A DNA stretch of 20,292 nucleotides from Comamonadaceae bacterium (GTDB taxonomy: Bacteria > Pseudomonadota > Gammaproteobacteria > Burkholderiales > Burkholderiaceae), in assembly GCA_947505995.1 (NCBI GenBank), contig CANNNB010000013.1, positions 1-20,292 on the forward strand, given 5' to 3'. Below, one piece after another: positions 7,795 through 14,159 of this stretch (position 1 is its first letter; each line of letters begins with the position of its first letter). The translations under genes and the position numbers were made by a program. Below the pieces are notes generated by a model. The model searched no databases and was not told where the DNA came from. It was given only the letters and a program-made list of their open reading frames with translations.

Positions 7795-8067
7795 ATGAAA
7801 TTCGTACTTGCGTTGGTCATGTTGTTCGCATTGAATGCCCATGCGAGTGACCCACCTAAAAAAGGTGATGACAAAAAACCCTTAGAAAGATCTTTAGTGC
7901 CTGAGCGCATCACGCGGCCTAAAGCAACGGCAGACTCTTTGCCTCAGCATGTCGAGAAAAAGGAGTCAGGGGAAGGCTGCAGTAAATACGAATACAAAGA
8001 AAAGCCGGCCAAGATTGTTTGCATGAACAAAGCTACGGGGGAGAAGCCTAAGGCGGCGGCTAAATGA
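7795..8067 (+). CDS. Small exported protein of unknown function
   Basis: The 90-residue product begins with a clear Sec signal peptide, MKFVLALVMLFALNAHA, with likely cleavage after AHA. The mature part of about 73 residues is strongly charged (KKGDDKKPLERS) and contains two cysteines, in GEGCSKY and KIVCMNK, which could form a periplasmic disulfide. ATG at 7795 was chosen because GAGGA lies five bases upstream and the signal peptide begins there; the frame is open further upstream to 7702, but that would bury the signal peptide. It is a single-gene unit, divergent from the sigma-factor operon and convergent with the lipoprotein gene. I recognise no family and claim no function. Confidence 0.72.
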   Translation: MKFVLALVMLFALNAHASDPPKKGDDKKPLERSLVPERITRPKATADSLPQHVEKKESGEGCSKYEYKEKPAKIVCMNKATGEKPKAAAK

Positions 8068-8130
8068 TCGGACCTTTCGCAAATTAAGACGCAATGAATT
8101 TATTTCATTTTCTATCTAAGTTACTCAAAT

Positions 8131-8167
8131 AAAAAAGGCTGAGAACTGTGGAAAACAGAACTCAGCC
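8131..8167 (-). terminator. Rho-independent terminator of the lipoprotein gene
   Basis: Read on the minus strand, a hairpin with stem GGCTGAG/CTCAGCC (7 bp), a symmetric 2x2 internal loop and a further 4-bp stem CTGT/ACAG is followed directly by six T. It lies about 85 bases after the stop of the minus-strand lipoprotein gene. On the plus strand no T run follows, so it does not serve the small exported-protein gene. Confidence 0.85.
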
Positions 8168-8250
8168 CAATTGGGTGATATCAGCCAAATCAATGGCCAA
8201 TAATTTGTAAACTCTTTAATGAACTTTCAGGAAAGAGTTTCTATGCAGTT

Positions 8251-9243
8251 TCAAGGTTGAAAAGAAATAGGTCCAACATTGATACCGTTGGCAGATAGGG
8301 CGGTGCCTGAAAAATACATGTTGGCTTTAAGTACTTGTACATGAATTGCACCAATTGGCTTTGCCAAAATTTCAGCTGCCGTTGTAACGTTACTGCCTGT
8401 GCAATTGTTTTTAATTTTGAAATCACTTAGATTCAAAGTATATGTTTGTGCACCAATTGCTTGGGGTGCAACGAGAGCGCCAGCTTCAACCTCTAAGTAG
8501 CATCCGCCACTCTGATAGCTGTCTTTCGATTGAATGAAAACTTTAAATGTTGGTAATTTGCGGCTTGTTAATTCATCATTGCCCCAAAGTGCAATTTTGA
8601 GTTTTGTCTGACCATCCAGCGTCACTGAGGCATCACTTGGTGCTTTCACATATGCGCCAATGTAAGGAACTGAAGTCGTGGATGCAAATCCAAGTCCAAA
8701 GTAGAAATTAGGGACATTTTCTGTAAGGGCTGAAACCCCATTCCACCAAAATTGGCTCCAATCGCTTGCGCCTGGAGCTGAATCTTGGTACCAATTGAAT
8801 GCGCCGCCTTCAACCGAGCGCCCTGCTCTTGAATAATTGACTGTGTCTGCGTCAGCAGATGAATAGCCTGTAGAAAATGTTACTGCGGAGATTGCAGTCA
8901 CATTGATTGTGAGAGGGGTAGAAGTCGCAACTAGAAAAGCAGTGTCAGCAGCTTTGCTTGCTGTCACACTGCAGGTGGCAGCTGCACTAGGCGCAGTCAG
9001 TGTTGTTCCTGAAATGACGCAACCCCCAGAAGCGACTGAAAAAGTTACTGCACCACTGCCACTGCCACCAGTTGTACTCAAAGTAGTAGTTTGTCCAACT
9101 TTAAGTGCAGTTTTGGTAGCGGCGGCCACGAGTGTTGCTTGCGCAACAGGTGGTGGCGTGCTGGAGCCACCGCAAGCGGCTACTAGAGCTGCAACTGAAA
9201 TGGAAGCTGCTGAAAGTAGCCAACGGTTAGAAATGAATTTCAT
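8251..9243 (-). CDS. Predicted outer-membrane lipoprotein with Ig-like and beta-sandwich domains, candidate glycan-binding protein
   Basis: This 330-residue protein has a lipoprotein signal with lipobox LVAAC (Cys24) followed by Gly, which predicts sorting to the outer membrane. Residues about 32-115 resemble a bacterial Ig-like repeat (ALKVGQTTTLSTTGGSGS, then ATCSVTASKAAD). The remaining 210 residues look like a jelly-roll carbohydrate-binding module: many aromatics (NWYQDSAP, WSQFWWNG, NFYFGLGF) and the closing INVGPISF strand. No glycosidase motif is seen. The start at 9243 was chosen for its GGAG six bases upstream and clean signal peptide; the in-frame ATG at 9273 abuts the operators. 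Location next to GH16 and GH81 genes and under the same palindrome suggests surface binding of beta-1,3-glucan. This is inference; the domain family is not identified. Confidence 0.85.
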   Translation of the reverse strand: MKFISNRWLLSAASISVAALVAACGGSSTPPPVAQATLVAAATKTALKVGQTTTLSTTGGSGSGAVTFSVASGGCVISGTTLTAPSAAATCSVTASKAADTAFLVATSTPLTINVTAISAVTFSTGYSSADADTVNYSRAGRSVEGGAFNWYQDSAPGASDWSQFWWNGVSALTENVPNFYFGLGFASTTSVPYIGAYVKAPSDASVTLDGQTKLKIALWGNDELTSRKLPTFKVFIQSKDSYQSGGCYLEVEAGALVAPQAIGAQTYTLNLSDFKIKNNCTGSNVTTAAEILAKPIGAIHVQVLKANMYFSGTALSANGINVGPISFQP

Positions 9244-9278
9244 GAATGTCTCCAAAGAATGACAGATACGCATATAGT

Positions 9279-9290
9279 GAAAGCGCTATC
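9279..9290. promoter_or_regulatory. Imperfect operator copy, GAAAGCGCTATC
   Basis: This 12-bp site matches the palindrome of the neighbouring copy at 11 of 12 positions, with the single difference in the right arm. It lies 13 bp centre-to-centre from the perfect copy at 9291-9304 and ends 36 bases before the lipoprotein start codon. A regulator bound here would cover the probable transcription start region of the lipoprotein gene. Confidence 0.65.
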
Positions 9291-9304
9291 TGAAAGCGCT
9301 TTCA
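9291..9304. promoter_or_regulatory. Perfect 14-bp palindromic operator TGAAAGCGCTTTCA upstream of the lipoprotein gene
   Basis: This is a perfect inverted repeat with a central CG, the form bound by LacI-family dimers. The same 14 bases occur before the GH81 gene and before the porin gene. The lipoprotein gene starts 48 bases away on the minus strand. I could not place a convincing -35/-10 pair here, although TTGAAA of the operator itself could act as a -35 element. Confidence 0.8.
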
Positions 9305-9340
9305 AGATCATAAATTTGAGACGTTTAATTTGCAATCAAA

Positions 9341-9363
9341 ACGGCCTAGGGATTTTCCCTAGG
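9341..9363 (-). terminator. Possible weak terminator after GH16
   Basis: An 8-bp perfect stem, CCTAGGGA/TCCCTAGG, with a three-base loop lies about 80 bases beyond the GH16 stop. On the minus strand it is followed by CCGTTTTG, only four T after a short gap. It may end or attenuate the GH81-GH16 transcript before the separately controlled lipoprotein gene. A strong hairpin with a poor T run makes the call tentative. Confidence 0.45.
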
Positions 9364-9444
9364 GGTGGTAAAGCGCCAACACCAAGGTCAACTTGGATGA
9401 GCTGTCCAAAGGTCAAAAGAGCATCTCGCTCAGATTTCACAAAC

Positions 9445-10338
9445 TTAATTTTTGTAAATTCGCACGTGCTCAACTTGAAACTCAACTGGGAAAATGCTGT
9501 CGTCAACTCTGCCGCCTAAATCGCCGCCAATGGCAATGTTCAAAAGCAAATATTGAGGTCGATCAAAAGGCCAAGCTTGAAGATCGCCATTTTTTGGGTT
9601 GAAGTAGTTGAAGTAAATACGATCATCAACGCCGATGCTGATTTTTTCTGGTGTCCAAGTTAATTGGTAGTTATGAAATGTGGTGCAGGCATCAGGAACT
9701 GAAGCGCTGAATGTTGCAGGGGGTGTGCCACCTTGCCAGTTGTACTTTCGGTTGTGTACGGTGGCAAAAACCTCTGATGGTTTGCTGCCCACAAATTCCA
9801 TAATGTCAATTTCGCCATCATCTGGCCACACCGTGCCTTTGGCGCCGCCAACACCTAAAGTCCATATAGCAGGCCAAGTCCCTTGACCACATGGCAGTTT
9901 GGCTCGAATTTCAAAAAATCCGTAAGTCCAACTGGCAAGACCTCTTGTCACCAACCTTGCTGATGTGTAATTTTGACCGCCAAAATCGGCCGCAGAGACT
10001 AGCCTTTCCTTGCGCGCTGAAATAATCAATTTACCGTTTTCAACGCGTGAATTTTCGAGACGATTAGCTGCGTAATATTGTTTTTCATTGTTATACCAAC
10101 CCAATCGATTCCGGTCTGTGTCAAAAGCCCATTTCGTAGGATCTGGCAAGCCATTCTTTTCAAACTCATCCGACCAAACAAGTGTCAATCCTGGTTTGGT
10201 GGACGGACTTGTCTGCAAATCGTTAACTGGTGTCGTGACATTACCCGTAATTTGAGATGGTGTTTGATCGCTGCCTCCGCATGAAGTGAGAAAAATCATC
10301 GTGATAACCGTTAACAAACACAGCGCTTTAGTTTTCAC
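9445..10338 (-). CDS. GH16 endo-beta-1,3-glucanase (laminarinase-type) lipoprotein
   Basis: This 297-residue protein carries the GH16 catalytic signature EIDIME (nucleophile E176, D178, acid/base E181), preceded by GTWPAIWTLG as in bacterial laminarinases. The N-terminus is a lipoprotein signal (MKTKALCLL...FLTSC, Cys20, then Gly), predicting an outer-membrane anchor, with a Ser/Thr/Pro-rich linker up to residue 50. The LVWSDEF entry and FQVEHVRIYK exit frame a complete single domain. I chose GTG at 10338: it gives an intact signal peptide, overlaps the GH81 stop by 11 bases and has GGAAA upstream. ATG at 10377 would put extra polar residues before the signal. It should cut internal bonds of beta-1,3-glucan or mixed-linkage glucan; the exact specificity cannot be read from sequence. 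Confidence 0.92.
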   Translation of the reverse strand: MKTKALCLLTVITMIFLTSCGGSDQTPSQITGNVTTPVNDLQTSPSTKPGLTLVWSDEFEKNGLPDPTKWAFDTDRNRLGWYNNEKQYYAANRLENSRVENGKLIISARKERLVSAADFGGQNYTSARLVTRGLASWTYGFFEIRAKLPCGQGTWPAIWTLGVGGAKGTVWPDDGEIDIMEFVGSKPSEVFATVHNRKYNWQGGTPPATFSASVPDACTTFHNYQLTWTPEKISIGVDDRIYFNYFNPKNGDLQAWPFDRPQYLLLNIAIGGDLGGRVDDSIFPVEFQVEHVRIYKN

Positions 10339-12628
10339 GCAGCAAATTTCCAGGTTTGACTGACATGGACTTCCCATCGCTGAATTGAACGTTCAAGTCT
10401 GCTTTACCCGAGTTGAAAGCCAAATAGGTTTTACGGCCAGAGGCGTCCTTAAAGACGGAATAGAAAATGGTGTTGGCTGTCACACTGAAATCAGGCGCGC
10501 CCATGCTGTTGAGGCTGTAAAGCCAATGCAACGTGTGGCTTCGCGTGTCACCCAGCTCAAACGAGCCCCAGCGTTTCCAGGATGCAAGACCTTGTGCGGG
10601 ATCGGCAAGCGCTAAGTATTTGGCAAAGATGTCTTGCCAAATATCAGGTGGATTTGCGTATTTTCCTCGAGATGTAAAGACCGCAGTTTCAGGCCCTAGG
10701 GTGGCCACGCTGCGCTTAACGTGATCGGGTGCGCGCCCAAGGTACAAAGAAGATGTGGTGATGGGTAGCAGGTTGATACCTTTGATTTGACGTGGTTCGT
10801 CTGTCCACCAAGTGTTGTGGGCATATTTGCCGCCAAACACCATACTGACTTCTGCATTTTTATATGCTTTTGGAAAAACAAGCCCATGACTGTCAAACCA
10901 GTAATGCTGAATGGCTTCGATTTCCGTGGTGTAGAGGTACAAGCCCAAGTCACGAAGTTGTGCATTGCCCGTCAGTTCTCCCCATTGGATTAAGCCTGCC
11001 CACGCGTTGATAGCCTCTGAGGAGGACTCTTGGTTGTTGCCATGAGCACCAAGACCAACACCAGACGCCCAAGAATGGCCTTCGTAAGGGTCAAAGTTTC
11101 GCAAGAAGGGGAAGTCTGATCGACCGCGTTCGCTGCTAGCGATGTCTGCGATGAGCAAGTTAACCATGCCCCCCCACTGCGATGAACTAGCCCAAGTTGG
11201 ATCGCGCAAAGCAATATCGGCCATGGTGCGGATCCAATAACCGTAGTGGAAATGATGGTCGTTCATTTGTTCAATGCTGAAATATTCTTCAGGGTAAGAA
11301 ATGACGGTACCAAGAGACTTGTCTAAATGAAAATAGGTTTTGTTGTCTTTGCCCGAAAACCATTGCTCAATTCGCGTCTTTAAGGTTGACAACAACTGGT
11401 CGCGAGCTCCTAAATCGCCTTGCTGCTCAACAACGTCCATGAGTTTGGCAATGCGCTGCAGTCCTTTGCCTTGCCAATAGGGACCAACGCCAATCTCAAG
11501 CATCATTCGCCTAGCGTTTCTCACATCAGTTTTCGTGATGTCGCTCAATTCTTTGGCTTGAACTGGGTCCTTCAAGCCAGGCCAAAAAGGCACAAAGCCG
11601 TTATAGGTAAAGTCTGTTGTGAACGAGCTTGCTGCAAGCAGCTTTATGGGCCCACGGAGGCTTTCATATGCGGGACCCAATGTACCAGTGACACTGGCGT
11701 TTTGATGCCAATGATGAGGGTAGAGCCCAAGCAGCGGTGTTGTTTGGGCGCCCTCCATCAATTGACTGCTGACTTCAAATTTGGTTTTCACTTTACTTTT
11801 TGCAGCATCAAACTCCCAACTCACTCGGGTATCTGAAACAAAAGCGTAAGCGTGATCTTGAATCAATTTGAAGGCAGAAAAAGTCGATTCAGGCAAAGCG
11901 GACAAAGACAAATAGCCTTTGCCCTCAGGTAAAAGAATGGTCCAAGATCTTTCGTTGATTGCTTCCCACTTCGCACCGGTTGGGCCAAACAAAGTGAATA
12001 TTTGTCCATTCACTTCTAAAACCAATTGATGCGATGGAAGCTCTAAGGGTTGGCCAGACAAACTGTCTATTTTTTTACCAATGGAGAGCAAATCGATTCG
12101 TAAATTTCCTCGACTGACTTGGAAGTAAACATAAGGACTGCCGTGTGTGACAGTGGTGAGGAGTCGATCTTGACCTTGAGCTTGGCTGATATCAATTGAC
12201 CAGTCACTTGAGCGTGCCAATTTGGCCTTACCTAAATTCAAGCTGGGGCTTGAAACTCGAACAGGATTTTGGTGCGCAAAATGAATCTCAACATCTTGCC
12301 TCTCAGTGGGCACTACTTCTTGGCGAGGCAAGGCAACTTCAATGCCAGAGTCAGTGGGCTTGACACTGAAAGGATGTGCAAAAAGTGCCTCTGGCTTTTC
12401 ATGAAAAATTAACGAGGAATACCACTGATTGGTCGGCGCTGCTTTCGTCAATAACTCAGGTGTTCTGAAGGGTGCAGAGGGTGGGCGAGGATCTTGACCT
12501 TTGGGGTTGAGGGTGTAGCTGCCTAAGCCAACGTTGACGTTTTGAGCGTACGCCATTGACGGGGCTAAGAAAAAAAACAAGCCAAATGCGTTCGATATGC
12601 AAAAAGCAATGCAACGAGTAAGAGTCAT
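10328..12628 (-). CDS. GH81 endo-beta-1,3-glucanase, secreted
   Basis: This 766-residue protein is full length for GH81. After a Sec signal peptide (cleavage after AYA, residue 28) comes the family entry FRTPELLTKAAPTNQWYSSL. The catalytic region shows NDHHFHYGYW (Asp457, the family general acid), FDPYEGHSWASG (512-523) and NNQESSSEAINAW with Glu534 and Glu538, one of which is the base. GH81 enzymes are inverting endo-beta-1,3-glucanases that release laminari-oligosaccharides. There is no lipobox, so it is periplasmic or exported. ATG at 12628 was chosen (GGGA five bases upstream) over TTG at 12652. It is divergent from the porin gene and shares an operator region with it; GH16 follows with an 11-base overlap. 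Confidence 0.93.
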   Translation of the reverse strand: MTLTRCIAFCISNAFGLFFFLAPSMAYAQNVNVGLGSYTLNPKGQDPRPPSAPFRTPELLTKAAPTNQWYSSLIFHEKPEALFAHPFSVKPTDSGIEVALPRQEVVPTERQDVEIHFAHQNPVRVSSPSLNLGKAKLARSSDWSIDISQAQGQDRLLTTVTHGSPYVYFQVSRGNLRIDLLSIGKKIDSLSGQPLELPSHQLVLEVNGQIFTLFGPTGAKWEAINERSWTILLPEGKGYLSLSALPESTFSAFKLIQDHAYAFVSDTRVSWEFDAAKSKVKTKFEVSSQLMEGAQTTPLLGLYPHHWHQNASVTGTLGPAYESLRGPIKLLAASSFTTDFTYNGFVPFWPGLKDPVQAKELSDITKTDVRNARRMMLEIGVGPYWQGKGLQRIAKLMDVVEQQGDLGARDQLLSTLKTRIEQWFSGKDNKTYFHLDKSLGTVISYPEEYFSIEQMNDHHFHYGYWIRTMADIALRDPTWASSSQWGGMVNLLIADIASSERGRSDFPFLRNFDPYEGHSWASGVGLGAHGNNQESSSEAINAWAGLIQWGELTGNAQLRDLGLYLYTTEIEAIQHYWFDSHGLVFPKAYKNAEVSMVFGGKYAHNTWWTDEPRQIKGINLLPITTSSLYLGRAPDHVKRSVATLGPETAVFTSRGKYANPPDIWQDIFAKYLALADPAQGLASWKRWGSFELGDTRSHTLHWLYSLNSMGAPDFSVTANTIFYSVFKDASGRKTYLAFNSGKADLNVQFSDGKSMSVKPGNLLREN

Positions 12629-12667
12629 TTTTGTCCCAATTGTGTCGACCAAGTCAAATGCGTGTTC

Positions 12668-12688
12668 ATCATAATGAAAGCGCTTTCA
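12668..12688 (-). promoter_or_regulatory. Operator TGAAAGCGCTTTCA plus candidate -10 of the GH81-GH16 promoter
   Basis: The perfect 14-bp palindrome occupies 12675-12688, 47 bases upstream of the GH81 start. On the minus strand a TATGAT (12673 to 12668) follows it after one base and could be the -10 element, which would place the operator in the spacer. The matching -35 position (TGGTAT) is poor, so only the operator is secure. Confidence 0.75.
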
Positions 12689-12758
12689 AAATACCAGATT
12701 GTGCAATGATATTTCTAAAAATTCATTAAATTTAAGGGTAAACGAGGGGGTGTGATCC

Positions 12759-12787
12759 TTGACGAAAAATCGCGCTCAATTTAAGAT
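12759..12787 (+). promoter_or_regulatory. Sigma-70-type promoter of the porin-GH17 operon
   Basis: TTGACG (12759-12764, five of six consensus) is separated by exactly 17 bases from TAAGAT (12782-12787, four of six). Transcription would start near 12794, inside the palindrome that follows, and 23 bases before the porin ATG. The arrangement predicts repression by a bound regulator. Confidence 0.7.
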
Positions 12788-12789
12788 TA

Positions 12790-12803
12790 TGAAAGCGCTT
12801 TCA
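12790..12803. promoter_or_regulatory. Perfect operator TGAAAGCGCTTTCA at the porin transcription start
   Basis: This is the third perfect copy of the palindrome. It begins two bases after the -10 element and covers the expected transcription start, the classical position for a repressor of the LacI family. Its centre is 115 bp from the centre of the GH81 copy, close to eleven helical turns. Confidence 0.82.
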
Positions 12804-12816
12804 AATCAATGAAACT

Positions 12817-14142
12817 ATGACACATCTATCCTTGCCATTTATCTCACGCAAAAGCAGCCGTTTTCAGCCCATCGCCTTGATACTGTTGCTCCTGACCAGC
12901 GCTTCAAGCCATGCCATTGACTTTGGTCCTGAGGGCATGTTCAGTCTGACGGGTTTTGCCAAAGCAGAAGTTCAAAGAGGCAGCAATCACTGCAACGACT
13001 GTCAAGTTTTTCCCTTGGAGAACAAGCAAAGAATCTGGGCCGATGATTTGGTCGTGGGCAAGCCTTACGGCACCAGCAATACAAACGTAACGCTGTTTCA
13101 ACCATGGCTGGGTATGAAATACGACCTCGGACAAGGCTACAAATTCAATGCGCTGGTCAGTCAGAGATGGCGCGATGGCAAGGTCGATATTCCTGGTTTT
13201 TGGTATGAAAAAAATCTTGCTGTAAGTCATGACGACTATGGCAGTGTTCGAATTGGTGCCATGACCACCCGAACATGGAGCATTGCCGACTATCCCTATG
13301 GAACCAATGTGGGCGTTGCTGATGTCTGGGGCTCAAGTGGTGCGGGATATGGTTTGCTTACCAAAGCAGTGCGGTATACATCGCGAATACTTGATGTTGC
13401 CCAAGGTGATCTGGTCCTTGAAGCCAGTTACGACCAGGGTAACCGTGATTTCAAGATTCACAAGCCACAATTTCTTGAACTGTATGCGCAGTATCACAAA
13501 GGCGATTTGGTCATTGATGCGATGTTTCAAGATGGCAGAAATGGCAATCCACAAGCATGGAGCCATGGGCCATTCACCAGCCTCACAGCCAATACAGCGG
13601 ACGACGCCAAGTTGGGAGGCTCTGGCCAATCAATTGGCATGGTCATGGGCCGATACCAACTTGATTCAAGAATTGAACTCTCAGGCGGACTTCGCGCCAA
13701 CCGTTGGACTGGTGCATATGCGGTCATCACGGTGCCTGGTGCGGGAGCGCAGTGGAACAACATGTTCAATGTCGATTGGAATGGTCAGCTGAATGGCGTG
13801 CCCAATCCAGGCTATGCGGCAAGATCGACAGATGTGATGCTTGGTGCAAGATACAAAATGGGGCAGTGGACGGCTCATACAGGCCTTACCTATTTAGGCA
13901 AAGCAAGCACCAAAAATCCAAGTGAGAGGGGGCAGAGCAATGCTGCACTCATCAATACACTGGGACTGGGATATGACGCAGGGCGCGGCCTTCAAGTGTA
14001 TGGATTTGTGGGCATGGTCAACTTTGCGAGACTTGGTTTAGCCCCCATGTCAATGCCTGGCAACTCTGCATTTACCAATGTAGATTCACGCGTCACACGC
14101 TCAGGCAATTGGGCTGGCTTAGGCGCTGTTTACGTGTTCTAA
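12817..14142 (+). CDS. Outer-membrane porin, probable oligosaccharide channel
   Basis: This 441-residue protein has a Sec signal peptide with a long hydrophobic core (ALILLLLTS) and cleavage after SHA (residue 33). The mature protein alternates polar and aromatic residues in the manner of a beta-barrel and ends in Val-Phe, the C-terminal phenylalanine needed for outer-membrane insertion. Short turns such as YDLGQGYKF and YDAGRGLQV are typical of 16-strand-type porins. Two cysteines (C59, C62) lie in an early loop, SNHCNDCQ. Promoter, operator and the GH17 gene 17 bases downstream tie it to glucan use, so it probably admits laminari-oligosaccharides to the periplasm. I cannot name the porin family with certainty, and the substrate is inferred from context. 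Confidence 0.85.
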   Translation: MTHLSLPFISRKSSRFQPIALILLLLTSASSHAIDFGPEGMFSLTGFAKAEVQRGSNHCNDCQVFPLENKQRIWADDLVVGKPYGTSNTNVTLFQPWLGMKYDLGQGYKFNALVSQRWRDGKVDIPGFWYEKNLAVSHDDYGSVRIGAMTTRTWSIADYPYGTNVGVADVWGSSGAGYGLLTKAVRYTSRILDVAQGDLVLEASYDQGNRDFKIHKPQFLELYAQYHKGDLVIDAMFQDGRNGNPQAWSHGPFTSLTANTADDAKLGGSGQSIGMVMGRYQLDSRIELSGGLRANRWTGAYAVITVPGAGAQWNNMFNVDWNGQLNGVPNPGYAARSTDVMLGARYKMGQWTAHTGLTYLGKASTKNPSERGQSNAALINTLGLGYDAGRGLQVYGFVGMVNFARLGLAPMSMPGNSAFTNVDSRVTRSGNWAGLGAVYVF

Positions 14143-14159
14143 ATTGAGAGAGCACATCC

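Noticed and set aside
10322..10330. An AAAGCGCT match at the start of GH16 that resembles half of the operator.
   Set aside because: The outer bases of the palindrome do not match, and the site is inside coding sequence. The core AGCGCT also appears by chance elsewhere, for example in pilB near 5297 and in zapD near 2009.
11420..11836. A 138-codon open frame on the plus strand inside GH81.
   Set aside because: It lies antisense to a complete GH81 gene with intact catalytic motifs; the translation is cysteine-rich and resembles no protein family. It is a shadow frame.
13283..13792. A 169-codon plus-strand frame inside the porin gene.
   Set aside because: The porin frame is full length with signal peptide and terminal Phe. 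The alternative frame starts mid-gene with no ribosome binding site and gives a low-complexity Met/Trp/Cys-rich product.
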